A DNA stretch of 64,000 nucleotides from positions 310,001 through 374,000 of the forward strand of contig JAXLWB010000002.1 in NCBI GenBank assembly GCA_046328715.1, given 5' to 3'. This document shows, one piece after another, positions 50,887-59,620 of the stretch. Under the pieces are notes generated by a model. It searched no databases. It was not told where the DNA came from and saw only the letters and a list, made by a program, of their open reading frames with translations. The position numbers and the translations under genes are program-made. The DNA comes from JAXLWB01 sp046328715. GTDB lineage: Bacteria > Chloroflexota > Anaerolineae > Caldilineales > Caldilineaceae. The stretch's first letter is position 1, and each line of letters starts with the position of its first letter.

Positions 50887-53874
50887 ATGAATTACCGAAA
50901 TCAGAAACGTTGGCTTACGACGAACGTACTATTATGCTCTCTCGTAGCCATCTTGTCGATGTCACTGCCTGTTTACGCCCAACCATCCACCTCCACCCCA
51001 TCTGAAAGCCCACTAACCTTGCTCAAGCAAACTAATGGACTTCATATCCATTGGCAGGCTAATTCTACGACCGTTTCCGCAGCCGATTTGACGGCCACCC
51101 TGCCCACAATGCGCTACCAAGGCTATGAGTTGCCGATGCAACTCGTGACGGTTGCGGTTCAGAATGAGGTCGAGCTTGCCAATTTTGCTGTGGAGCAGGT
51201 AAGTGCCAATGTCATTGGCGAGGAAGCGATTCAGCCAGCAGTTCCCTTGATGCCGGAGGTCATTGATTCGGAAAATGAATTCGATCTGACCAGTACAGAG
51301 ATTGTTGCACTGCCCACCGCCCCCGCCTTTGTGTTGCGAACCGGCATGTTGGATGGCAAAATGGTCGCCGTCCTTGCGCTCAGTCCAATCTATCGTGAGC
51401 AGGGTCAGATCAAGGTTGCGTCTGAGATCAATGCTTATGCCCCAGGCACGGTTGCATTGGATGACAACAACAGTGCTCCATCGGCGGCCGATCTTTCTCC
51501 TGCTGCAGCCATTCCTAGTGCGCCACCCACCAATACACTCAGCACAAAGAAATCGGCCAAGATTGTCGTTGCAACGCCGGGGATGCAGCACATCCCTTTC
51601 TCTGCTATCACTGGCGCAGGCTTGACGACCAACGGCCTAGCATTGACACACAATGGTAAAGCCATTGCGATCCAGGTTGCCAATAGCGAAGTGCGCTTCT
51701 ATGCTGGCCCAACTGTGGGTGATCGCTGGAACAGCAATGAAATCTATTGGCTGACCGACAAAAACACAGCTACCACCGAATGTCAAACTGCGAATGTCTG
51801 CTCGATGAAATCCCGTTCGGTGGCACCAGGGAGTGCAGCCAATCGTACCCAAGGGGTCGAAAAAGGTCTGTGGAGTCAGACGCCAGAATACATTTCGCGC
51901 TATGGCGGCCCGGATGGCGATCATTGGTTCAACAGCGAGATGAATATACAATCTGCCCACACAATTAGCCCTAACATCACCTCGCTCCTGCCTGCGGCGG
52001 GTAGCACCAGCTATACGCTACAGTTGACCCCCTTGACCCGCACCGATGACGAGCGTCGTTGCACCTTACGCCTGAAATCAGGTGCCGAGACCTTGGATTT
52101 GGACATCAACGCTATGGTCAGCACGTCCCAAGGCATGGTACTCAAAGATATCTGGGCAGGAACCATTACAACGACAGCGAGCGTAAATTCGATCTCTGTC
52201 AGCTTGCTCAGTCGTGTCGTACCCAAGAATCCCAGTATCCCACCTTCGCCTCCGGCTTGTACCCTTTATTTTGACACGATTGCCTGGGCACGCACGGTCA
52301 CGCTCAATTTGAATGGCAAAAGTGTCGCTTTTTCCGGTGTGGAAGGAAGCTGGAACTACAAGTGGTCAAATCTTCCAACAGGTCATGCGATGTACGACAT
52401 CAGTGACCCGGATCGACCCCTCATCCTCACTGGCTATAGCACCACCGGCTTCCAAGATGGCCCGACTGCGCACGACTACATCGTCGTAGGCAGTAACGGT
52501 TTGCAGACGCCGCAGGTTGTCGCCGACAGTGGCTTTAACTTTGCATCGATCACGGGAGCGCACGAGATCTATCTGATCGCTCCAGGCTTCGACAGGCTAA
52601 AGAACTCGCGCACCATCCTCGAACCACTGGTCACCCTGCGTCAGAGTCAGGGCTATAAGGTAGCAATTGTTGATGTCCAGGAGGTGTACGACGCCTGGAG
52701 CTACGGTAAGGTTTCACCTGAGGCGATTCGTTCCTTCCTACAATATGCCGCCACCCACTGGAATCCAGCCCCTTTGGCTGCGGTCCTGGTCGGCGATGGC
52801 ACGCTCGATCCCAAAAATTTGGGTCCAGTCCCCAGTGACAAGACCAACAACATCAACTTCATTCCTCCCTACATGGGCCAAGGAGTTGATCCCTGGTTGG
52901 GTGAAGCAGCTTGTGACAACTGTTACGGACAGTTAAACGGCGCCGATGCCGTCTCTGGTGACAACCTGAGTAACAACAATTCGTTTTTCGATACCGATAT
53001 CTGGATCGGTCGCTTTCCGGTAAAATACAATCAAGAGCTGTCAACCGTAGTCAACAAGATCATCGCCTACGAGACCACCGGCACGAATGGGGATGCCTGG
53101 CGCAGAACAACGATCTTCGTGGCAGACAACTATGTACGCTCAGCAATTGAGAACAAACCTGTGGTATATGATCCGGCAGGAAACTTTGCCAAGGATTCAG
53201 AGACGCAAATCTCACGCTTGCTGAGCACCAACCACGTAGAACGAGTCTATTATGATCCCTATCCCAAATATTCCGGTGCCAAGCCAGGCGAGACTTGGCG
53301 CATTTCCACTCCCAACGATGTGATGCCCAAGGTGATTTCGGTTGGAAGCCGAGGTGCAGGTTTGTTTGTCTATAATGGGCACTCCAACCACTGGAATATG
53401 GGGAACTTGGAACTGGATGTCCTAAAGAACGGTGTCATGACGAATGAGAATGTGGCGAATGTTTTGACGCTCTACGATGTCGACGGCTATTCGAACTCCA
53501 ACAAATACTTTATCCAGCTCTCGATGACCTGTCTAACCTCACAGTTTGTCAAGCCCGCCGCCTCCGGAACAACGATCGACGAACGGGTCTTTCTCAACGC
53601 TAACGGCGGTGCAGTTGCGCTCTGGGGTCCTGCCGGATTAAGCGTGGCCCACGGTCATGACAAACTGCAAGAAGGCTTTTTCGACAAGCTTGAACAAAAT
53701 ATCAACATGAATACCCCAATCGGCCAAATGCTGGATGCCGGTTACCAGCAATTGCTGCTCAAAGGAACCTGTTGCCAAGACGCCTTAGAGACCTTCCTAT
53801 TCTTTGGTGATCCCCTAACGCCCACACGGGTCTTTACCCCGCTTGAAGTCTATTTGCCCTTGGTCAACCGTTAG
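50887..53874 (+). CDS. Peptidase C25 family (gingipain-like) secreted protease
   Basis: From the ATG at 50887 the protein is 995 residues. It starts with a signal peptide (LLCSLVAILSMSLPVYAQ, about 13-30) and a propeptide-like beta region (to about 530). The C25 catalytic domain has VLVGDGTLDPKN (about 637) and FVYNGHSNHWNMG with catalytic His832. SMTCLTSQF carries Cys882, and FFGDPLTPTRVF lies near the end. It cleaves proteins outside the cell. The C-terminus is EVYLPLVNR, resembling the tail of the DUF1501 protein. I chose this start over the in-frame start at 50809 because the signal peptide begins here. Confidence 0.88.
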   Translation: MNYRNQKRWLTTNVLLCSLVAILSMSLPVYAQPSTSTPSESPLTLLKQTNGLHIHWQANSTTVSAADLTATLPTMRYQGYELPMQLVTVAVQNEVELANFAVEQVSANVIGEEAIQPAVPLMPEVIDSENEFDLTSTEIVALPTAPAFVLRTGMLDGKMVAVLALSPIYREQGQIKVASEINAYAPGTVALDDNNSAPSAADLSPAAAIPSAPPTNTLSTKKSAKIVVATPGMQHIPFSAITGAGLTTNGLALTHNGKAIAIQVANSEVRFYAGPTVGDRWNSNEIYWLTDKNTATTECQTANVCSMKSRSVAPGSAANRTQGVEKGLWSQTPEYISRYGGPDGDHWFNSEMNIQSAHTISPNITSLLPAAGSTSYTLQLTPLTRTDDERRCTLRLKSGAETLDLDINAMVSTSQGMVLKDIWAGTITTTASVNSISVSLLSRVVPKNPSIPPSPPACTLYFDTIAWARTVTLNLNGKSVAFSGVEGSWNYKWSNLPTGHAMYDISDPDRPLILTGYSTTGFQDGPTAHDYIVVGSNGLQTPQVVADSGFNFASITGAHEIYLIAPGFDRLKNSRTILEPLVTLRQSQGYKVAIVDVQEVYDAWSYGKVSPEAIRSFLQYAATHWNPAPLAAVLVGDGTLDPKNLGPVPSDKTNNINFIPPYMGQGVDPWLGEAACDNCYGQLNGADAVSGDNLSNNNSFFDTDIWIGRFPVKYNQELSTVVNKIIAYETTGTNGDAWRRTTIFVADNYVRSAIENKPVVYDPAGNFAKDSETQISRLLSTNHVERVYYDPYPKYSGAKPGETWRISTPNDVMPKVISVGSRGAGLFVYNGHSNHWNMGNLELDVLKNGVMTNENVANVLTLYDVDGYSNSNKYFIQLSMTCLTSQFVKPAASGTTIDERVFLNANGGAVALWGPAGLSVAHGHDKLQEGFFDKLEQNINMNTPIGQMLDAGYQQLLLKGTCCQDALETFLFFGDPLTPTRVFTPLEVYLPLVNR

Positions 53875-53879
53875 GCAAA

Positions 53880-53945
53880 GAGATTGAATATTTAGAGATT
53901 AGGAGATTGAACGAGTTGCCATCAATCTCCTAATCTCCCAATCGC
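53880..53945. repeat. Short-word inverted repeat (GGAGATTGAAC type)
   Basis: GAGATTGAATATTTAGAGATTAGGAGATTG faces CAATCTCCTAATCTCCCAATC. It lies just after the peptidase stop. Confidence 0.75.
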
Positions 53946-54088
53946 TGCCCTTGCTCCGAATCCACATCACAACCACCTCAAAACACCGTGGCGTTAGACT
54001 AACGTCATCGAATTTCGATGCAAATTTTAGCGCGCAGTTCAATTGTTAAAGCCTCCCCTGCGCACTACGGAACAAGGAGTCTCATTTC

Positions 54089-56521
54089 ATGCCACAAGGA
54101 ATCAACAGCGCCACAGTGATCGGTTCAGGCACGATGGGTGCTGCCATCGCTGGACATCTGGCAGGTGCGGGTATCCCGGTCACATTGCTCGATATTGTTC
54201 CCAACGAGCTGACTGCCGAGGAAGCCGCGGCCGGGTTGACATTGCAACATCCCAAAGTACGAAATCGTATTGTTCAGGGTGGTTTTGATCGCATGATCAA
54301 AGCCAAACCCGCCAATCTCTTTAGTCAAGATGTCGCCAAGCTGATCAAGACGGGCAATCTAGAGGACGATTTTGAGAAAGCCATCGGTCAGAGTGACTGG
54401 ATTATCGAAGTCATTGTCGAAAAGCCGCAGCCCAAGCAACAGTTAATGGAGCGCATCGAAAAGGTTGCTAAGGCAGATGCCCTTGTCACCACCAACACAT
54501 CCGGTATTCCGATCCATCTGATCAGCGAAGGGCGCAGTGCTGCCTTTAAGAAACGCTTTATGGGCACGCACTTTTTCAATCCCCCGCGCTATCTGCATCT
54601 GCTCGAAATCATCCCCACGCCCGACACCGACCCCGCACTCGTGGCCAAGATGAAGAGCTTTGGTGAGAACGTGTTGGGCAAAGGGGTCGTGATCTGCAAG
54701 GACACGCCTAATTTTATCGCCAACCGCATGTTCAGCTACTTCCACAGCGACCTGATCCAGTTCGCCATCGAAAATGAGTACACCGTGGAAGAGGTAGATC
54801 GGCTGACTGGCGAGTTGCTCGGTCGCCCCAAGACCGGTGTCTTTCGCCTGGCCGATGTGGTCGGCATCGATGTCGCCGCCCTGGTGGGCGACAATCTCTA
54901 CGCCATGATCCCAGACGACGAAGATAGCGAGATGCTCAAGGCCAAGGAGATGTCCGCCGTCCTCAAGACCTTGATTGATAACAAACTGCTCGGCTCCAAA
55001 ACCGGGCAAGGCTTCTACAAAACTGTGACCGACGAAAAGGGCAAAAAGGACTTTTGGGCGCTCGACCTCGAAGCAGCGATCAAAGGCAAGGTCACCTATG
55101 TGGCTCCCAAGAAACCGCGCTGGAGCAGCGTCGGCGATGCCAAGGATCTGCCACTGGCTGAGCGCCTGCGCAGCTTGACCGACGCCCACGACGCCGCCGG
55201 AGATCTGATCTGGCACACGATTTCGCACACCCTGGCTTATGCCTCCAAGCGCGTCCCCGAAATTGCCGACTCGATTGCCGACATCGACAATGCCATGAAA
55301 TGGGGCTTTGGCTGGGAACTCGGTCCCTTTGAAACCTGGGATGCGCTCGGCGTCAAGGCGACCACCAATCGCATGAACAGTGAGCACATCACCATCGCCC
55401 CCTGGATCAAGGAGATGCTGAGTGCGGGCAATGAGAGCTTCTACAAGTTCGAGAATGGCACCACGCTGGTCTACGATCCGCAGGAGAAAAACTACAAGCC
55501 AGTCGCCAAGAGTGAAAAGACCCTGCGCCTGGCCGATGTCAAACGACGCAAACCAGCGCTCGAGAAGAACGAATCGGCCAGCCTGCACGACATGGGCGAC
55601 GGCGTGTTGCTGCTCGAATTCCACTCCAAGATGAACACCTTTGACCCCGACAGCTTTGAGATTATCGAGAAGGCAGTGGAGCGCTTACATGGCAACGCCA
55701 ACGGCCTGGTCGTCGGTAATGAAGGCGACCATTTCTCAGCGGGTGCCAATTTGGCTGTCGTCGGTTTTGCCGCCCAGGCCGAACAGTGGGACGAAGTCGA
55801 GCACATGATCAAACATGGGCAGGATATGTTTATGGCCCTGCGCACCGCCCCGAAACCCGTGGTTGCCGCTCCTTTCAATATGGCCCTCGGCGGTGGCGTT
55901 GAGGTTTGTCTCGCCTCCGACAAAATCATCGCCCATGCTGAAACCTACATGGGTCTGGTCGAGTTGGGTGTCGGTTTGATTCCCGGCTGGGGTGGCTGCA
56001 AGGAGATGGTACGCCGTCACATCAGCCCGCACATGAAGGCCAGCAACGTCAACCCGATCCCCTATGTGCGCAGCGTCTTCGAGACGATTGCGATGGCCAA
56101 AGTGTCAACATCGGCGATGGAAGCACGCGATCTGGGCTATCTGCTGCCGAGCGACACGATCGAGCTCAACCGTGATCACCAACTGGCCGAGGCTAAACGT
56201 CAGGTGCTCGCCCTGCTCGATGGCTATCAGCCGCCAACGGTCAAGGGCAACGTCTACGCCTGTGGCAAAGATGTGCTCGCCAGCACCAAGATCGAAGTCT
56301 ACGGCATGCAACAAGGCGGCTTCATCAGCCAATACGACGCCTATCTCGCCAACAAGCTTGGCTACATCATCTGCGGCGGCGACCTGAGCGAACCCGCCTG
56401 GATGGACGAGCAATACTTCCTCGACCTCGAGCGGGAGACTATCCTCCACCTCGCCGGTCAACCCAAGACTGCCGAACGGGTGATGAACATGTTACAGACA
56501 GGCAAACCTTTACGAAATTAA
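54089..56521 (+). CDS. 3-hydroxyacyl-CoA dehydrogenase/enoyl-CoA hydratase (FadB/FadN-like)
   Basis: The 810-residue bifunctional beta-oxidation protein starts with the 3HCDH Rossmann domain (ATVIGSGTMGAAIAGHLAGAG, about 8-28). It shows TNTSGIPIHLIS (about 134), MGTHFFNPPRYLHLLEIIP (about 155), GKGVVICKDTPNFIANR (about 195) and GFGWELGPFETWDALG near 410. The C-terminal part is an enoyl-CoA hydratase/isomerase domain with SAGANLAVVGF (about 550) and NMALGGGVEVCLASDKI (about 594). The order (dehydrogenase before hydratase) matches B. subtilis FadN rather than E. coli FadB. It catalyses hydration of enoyl-CoA and oxidation of 3-hydroxyacyl-CoA. AAGGAG precedes the ATG. Thiolase is next. Confidence 0.93.
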   Translation: MPQGINSATVIGSGTMGAAIAGHLAGAGIPVTLLDIVPNELTAEEAAAGLTLQHPKVRNRIVQGGFDRMIKAKPANLFSQDVAKLIKTGNLEDDFEKAIGQSDWIIEVIVEKPQPKQQLMERIEKVAKADALVTTNTSGIPIHLISEGRSAAFKKRFMGTHFFNPPRYLHLLEIIPTPDTDPALVAKMKSFGENVLGKGVVICKDTPNFIANRMFSYFHSDLIQFAIENEYTVEEVDRLTGELLGRPKTGVFRLADVVGIDVAALVGDNLYAMIPDDEDSEMLKAKEMSAVLKTLIDNKLLGSKTGQGFYKTVTDEKGKKDFWALDLEAAIKGKVTYVAPKKPRWSSVGDAKDLPLAERLRSLTDAHDAAGDLIWHTISHTLAYASKRVPEIADSIADIDNAMKWGFGWELGPFETWDALGVKATTNRMNSEHITIAPWIKEMLSAGNESFYKFENGTTLVYDPQEKNYKPVAKSEKTLRLADVKRRKPALEKNESASLHDMGDGVLLLEFHSKMNTFDPDSFEIIEKAVERLHGNANGLVVGNEGDHFSAGANLAVVGFAAQAEQWDEVEHMIKHGQDMFMALRTAPKPVVAAPFNMALGGGVEVCLASDKIIAHAETYMGLVELGVGLIPGWGGCKEMVRRHISPHMKASNVNPIPYVRSVFETIAMAKVSTSAMEARDLGYLLPSDTIELNRDHQLAEAKRQVLALLDGYQPPTVKGNVYACGKDVLASTKIEVYGMQQGGFISQYDAYLANKLGYIICGGDLSEPAWMDEQYFLDLERETILHLAGQPKTAERVMNMLQTGKPLRN

Positions 56522-56596
56522 TTGGGGATTGCAGATTGCAGATTGCGGATTTGCTGTAGAACAAGATAGTTTCTTGTTTGTGCCTGAATATCAGGT

Positions 56597-56779
56597 AATA
56601 CACAACAACGAAATAAGAAATAAACGAAACATACGACTCAACACTTCGTTCCTTTCATAATTCGTTGTTGTTTCCCGAATGAATAGATAGCTCAATAATA
56701 CACAACAACGAAAGAAGAAATAAACGAAACATACGATTCAACACTTCGTTCCTTTCATAATTCGTTGTTGTTTCCCGAA
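56597..56779. repeat. Two 83-bp direct repeats with 100-bp period
   Basis: The unit at 56597-56679 recurs at 56697-56779 with two mismatches (positions 56614/56714 and 56637/56737). Each unit contains ACAACAACGAA at its start and TTCGTTGTTGT at its end, so each also forms a hairpin. The 17-bp spacer has no obvious role. Confidence 0.9.
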
Positions 56780-56821
56780 AAGCTCGATAGTTACGTTCAT
56801 ACGTTCAACTCAACAATTACT

Positions 56822-56886
56822 TCCGTGTTCCTTCTGTCCGTGTTTAGTATTTTGAAACGACTAAACACGGACAGAAGGAACACGGA
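56822..56886. repeat. 27-bp perfect inverted repeat before the thiolase
   Basis: TCCGTGTTCCTTCTGTCCGT and the rest of the left arm (56822-56848) pairs exactly with 56860-56886, with an 11-nt loop. It ends 23 bases before the thiolase ATG, so it would be in or next to the leader. Confidence 0.9.
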
Positions 56887-56909
56887 GATGGGAATAAACG
56901 GAGAAAAAC

Positions 56910-58085
56910 ATGCCAAATGCTGTCATTGTATCGGCTGCGCGAACAGCCGTTGGAAAGGCACCGAAGGGGAGCCTTCGCACGATGCGCCCCGACGATCTGG
57001 CTGCCGAAGTAATCAAGGCCGTCGTCGAGCGGGCGGGGATTGAGGCGAGCCAGGTCGAGGATGTCGTGCTTGGCTGCGCCTTTCCCGAAGCGGAACAGGG
57101 AATGAACATGGCGCGCATCGCCGCCTTGCGTGCTGGAATGCCGGAGTCTGTCTGTGGCCAGACAATCAATCGCTTCTGCTCCAGCGGCTTACAAAGTATC
57201 GCTACCGCCGCTAATCAGATTATGGCCGGACAGGGTGAAATCATCATTGCCGGCGGGGCGGAGAGTATGTCGCGTGTGCCGATGGTGGGCAACAAGTTTA
57301 GCGCCAACCCTTATCTGGCCGAGCAATATCCGGCAGTTTATGTGGGAATGGGCATCACCGCCGAGAACGTGGCACGCAAATACAGCGTCAGCCGTGCCGA
57401 CGCTGACGCCTTTGCCCTGCGCAGCCATCAACGGGCCGCCGCCGCGCTCGAAGCCGGTAAATTCGCCGACGAAACGGTCAAGCTCGATGTGACGGTCAAA
57501 ACCGGGGCAGGCAACGAAGTCAAACAGACCAGCTTTGTCCACGCCCAGGATGAAGGCGTGCGCAAAGATACCTCAGTCGAGGCACTGGGCAAGCTCAAGC
57601 CGGTCTTTCATGTTAAAGGGACGGTAACTGCCGGCAACAGCAGCCAGACTAGCGACGGGGCCGCCGCGCTGTTGATGATGAGCGAAGAGAAGGCCAAGGC
57701 GCTCGGACTCAAGCCGCTGGCCCGCTTTATCAGCTTCGCTGTCGGTGGCGTTGGCCCCGATGTGATGGGCATCGGCCCAATTGCCGCTGTGCCCAAGGCG
57801 CTCAAGCTAGCAGGCATGACCCTCGCCGACATCGACCTGATCGAACTCAACGAGGCCTTTGCCGCCCAAGCCTTGGCCGTGATCCGCACGCTGGAATTTG
57901 ACGAAGAACTCACCAACGTCAATGGCGGGGCCATCGCCCTCGGCCATCCGCTTGGCTGCACCGGCTCCAAACTGACCGTGCAGATCCTGCACGAACTGGA
58001 ACGGCGTAACAAGTCGGTCGGCATGGTGACGATGTGCATCGGCGGCGGTATGGGTGCGGCGGGGATTTTTGAGCGGATTAATTGA
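56910..58085 (+). CDS. Acetyl-CoA acyltransferase (thiolase, FadA-like)
   Basis: The 391-residue thiolase has the active-site Cys in NRFCSSGLQSIATAA (about 87-101), the NEAFAAQALAV segment (about 313-323), GGAIALGHPLGCTGS (about 341-355) with the catalytic His, and CIGGGMGAAGIFE with the second Cys (about 377-389). It performs the last beta-oxidation step, releasing acetyl-CoA. GGAGAAAAAC precedes the ATG. It forms a pathway unit with the upstream FadB/FadN-like gene. It overlaps the convergent DUF4143 gene by eight bases. Confidence 0.95.
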   Translation: MPNAVIVSAARTAVGKAPKGSLRTMRPDDLAAEVIKAVVERAGIEASQVEDVVLGCAFPEAEQGMNMARIAALRAGMPESVCGQTINRFCSSGLQSIATAANQIMAGQGEIIIAGGAESMSRVPMVGNKFSANPYLAEQYPAVYVGMGITAENVARKYSVSRADADAFALRSHQRAAAALEAGKFADETVKLDVTVKTGAGNEVKQTSFVHAQDEGVRKDTSVEALGKLKPVFHVKGTVTAGNSSQTSDGAAALLMMSEEKAKALGLKPLARFISFAVGGVGPDVMGIGPIAAVPKALKLAGMTLADIDLIELNEAFAAQALAVIRTLEFDEELTNVNGGAIALGHPLGCTGSKLTVQILHELERRNKSVGMVTMCIGGGMGAAGIFERIN

Positions 58086-59220
58086 GACGGAAGCTACTCA
58101 AGGCGGAGAGTGGAACGACGGTGACACTCTCTGCCAGCGGATAGCTAAGCGTACCTGGATAGACGACAATTAATTGATCTAATTGCAAATCTGCAAGTGC
58201 AGTACGCATGGAAGGTGTGAATGATGGCGCATCCGAACGTTTGAATTCCACACCTAGCTTGCGACCATTTTTCAGCAACAAAAGATCAAGTTCCGCGCCT
58301 GCATGGGTTGCCCAAAAATAGGCAGCGTCCGGGCGAATTGTCTGTAGCGTTTCACATAAGGCGTATCCTTCCCAGGATGCGCCTATTTTATTGTGTGTCA
58401 ATAGTTCCAGTTCGTTACGAATGCCTAATAAGTAGTGCAACAATCCACTATCGTTGATGTAGATCTTAGGCGACTTCACCTGGCGTTTGCTTATGTTGGC
58501 AAACCAGGGTTGTAACTGATTGACCATAAAGCTGCTCGTCAAAATGTCGAGATAATTACGTGACGTCGGTTCGGAAACGCCCAGTGCGCGAGCGGCCTCG
58601 GCGTTATTCCATACCTGACCGTGATAGTGGCCAAGCAGCATCCAAAAGCGCAAAATCGCTTGAGATGGTATGGTGATCCCCAACTGTGGTAGATCGCGCT
58701 CAACAAAGGTTTGCACAAAATTTTTACGCCAGGTCAGGCTATTCTCATCGTTGTCTGCCAGATACGATAATGGAAAGCCTCCGCGTAACCAATGGCGCGC
58801 CTGGTGTGCAGATCCCACCTCACTCAACGTAAAGCCACCCATTGTTATCGTTTCTGCTCGACCCGCCAATGATTCGGATGATTGACGCAATAAGGTAGGT
58901 GAGGCGCTCCCCAAAATGAGAAAACGCGCAGGAAGTGGGTCACGATCAACCAAGACTCGTAGAACCGGAAAAAGATCGGGGCGACGTTGCACTTCATCGA
59001 TCACGACCAACCCTTGCAAATCGCGCAGCGCCAACATCGGTTCATTCAACCGGGCCAAGCTGACTGGATCTTCTAAATCGAAGTAATTGAGCGTATTAGG
59101 CAATACAAACGTACGTGCCAAGGTTGTCTTCCCACATTGGCGAGGGCCAAGCAAGACAACAACGCGACTGCGTTCCAATGCCTGCTGAATTTGGGCGGTA
59201 AGGTCAAATCGTTGAATCAT
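58078..59220 (-). CDS. AAA ATPase with DUF4143 domain
   Basis: The 380-residue protein has a P-loop LLGPRQCGKTTLA (about 22-34), a Walker B VVIDEVQRRPDLF (about 71-83) and the sensor LILGSASPTLLR. The C-terminal DUF4143 part holds YLDILTSSFMVNQLQPW, KIYINDSGLLHYLLG and ELDLLLLKNGRKLGVEFKRS, which is PD-(D/E)XK-like. This family is common as a mobile, often multicopy ATPase with suggested links to nuclease or stress functions. The start is set at 59220 (ATTCAACG follows). The adjacent region holds Xre antitoxin remnants, so the neighbourhood looks accessory. Confidence 0.85.
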   Translation of the reverse strand: MIQRFDLTAQIQQALERSRVVVLLGPRQCGKTTLARTFVLPNTLNYFDLEDPVSLARLNEPMLALRDLQGLVVIDEVQRRPDLFPVLRVLVDRDPLPARFLILGSASPTLLRQSSESLAGRAETITMGGFTLSEVGSAHQARHWLRGGFPLSYLADNDENSLTWRKNFVQTFVERDLPQLGITIPSQAILRFWMLLGHYHGQVWNNAEAARALGVSEPTSRNYLDILTSSFMVNQLQPWFANISKRQVKSPKIYINDSGLLHYLLGIRNELELLTHNKIGASWEGYALCETLQTIRPDAAYFWATHAGAELDLLLLKNGRKLGVEFKRSDAPSFTPSMRTALADLQLDQLIVVYPGTLSYPLAESVTVVPLSALSSFRLN

Positions 59221-59302
59221 CCGGGAATGATAACACATCAGTGCTATATCTTGAAAATCAAAAGACTCACCTCGTATTTTCAAGGTAGGACGAGGGCGTT
59301 TC

Positions 59303-59361
59303 TCAGAACCCTGCACGTAAGTAAGGGGAAGAAGCGCCCTTACTTACGTGCAGGGTTCTGA
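59303..59361. repeat. 25-bp perfect inverted repeat
   Basis: The arms 59303-59327 and 59337-59361, with TCAGAACCCTGCACGTAAGT at the outer end, are exact complements with a 9-nt loop. It lies between the DUF4143 start and the Xre remnants and may be a terminator or a boundary of a mobile insert. Confidence 0.85.
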
Positions 59362-59493
59362 ATCGACAGTCTACCCCACAACTTGACAGGCACCCGCGGC
59401 GAGTTGGAGATCCTTGCCCGCTTCCCCGACCAGCCGCCGGTACGTATTACCCAGTTTGAGGAACTGAGTCGGCCGCCATCTCAAACTGATTGA
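59362..59493 (+). pseudogene. Xre-family antitoxin C-terminal remnant (plus strand)
   Basis: A 43-codon open frame without a start encodes GTRGELEILARFPDQPPVRI followed by TQFEELSRPP and a stop, the C-terminal end of Xre-type antitoxins (GELEIVARFP and QFEEL). The helix-turn-helix part is missing upstream, where a stop and the 25-bp hairpin lie. It is a remnant rather than a gene. Confidence 0.55.
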
Positions 59494-59620
59494 TCACAAT
59501 CTCCTCATCGGAAAACTCGGCTACCAATTTGAGTTTGCGGCCTATGCCGGCGATCATACGTTGGAGGGTGGTGATGTGCAATGCAAGACAACTCGTAAAA
59601 TGTAAGAAACGCCCTGTCAT
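59447..59620 (-). pseudogene. Xre-family antitoxin-like short reading frame (minus strand)
   Basis: A 57-codon frame starts with the ATG at 59618-59620, overlapping the WD40 stop (ATGA). It encodes HITTLQRMIAGIGRKLKLVA and then INQFE, again like the C-terminus of an Xre antitoxin (TLQRVVAGIGRRLKLVAEF). Only the second half of the expected domain is present. It overlaps the plus-strand remnant tail to tail; the two share an inverted CAGTTTGAG/CTCAAACTG. It could be translated by coupling, but as a full antitoxin it is broken. Confidence 0.55.

Larger units (their letters stand above)
56521..56909. other. Repeat-rich gap between the two beta-oxidation genes
   Basis: The 388-bp gap holds, in order, a GATTGCAGATTGCAGATTGC short-word stretch (56521-56552), the GTAGAACAAGATAGTTTCTTG element (56556-56580), two 83-bp direct repeats and one 27-bp-arm hairpin (listed separately). 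No gene is supported. Confidence 0.6.
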
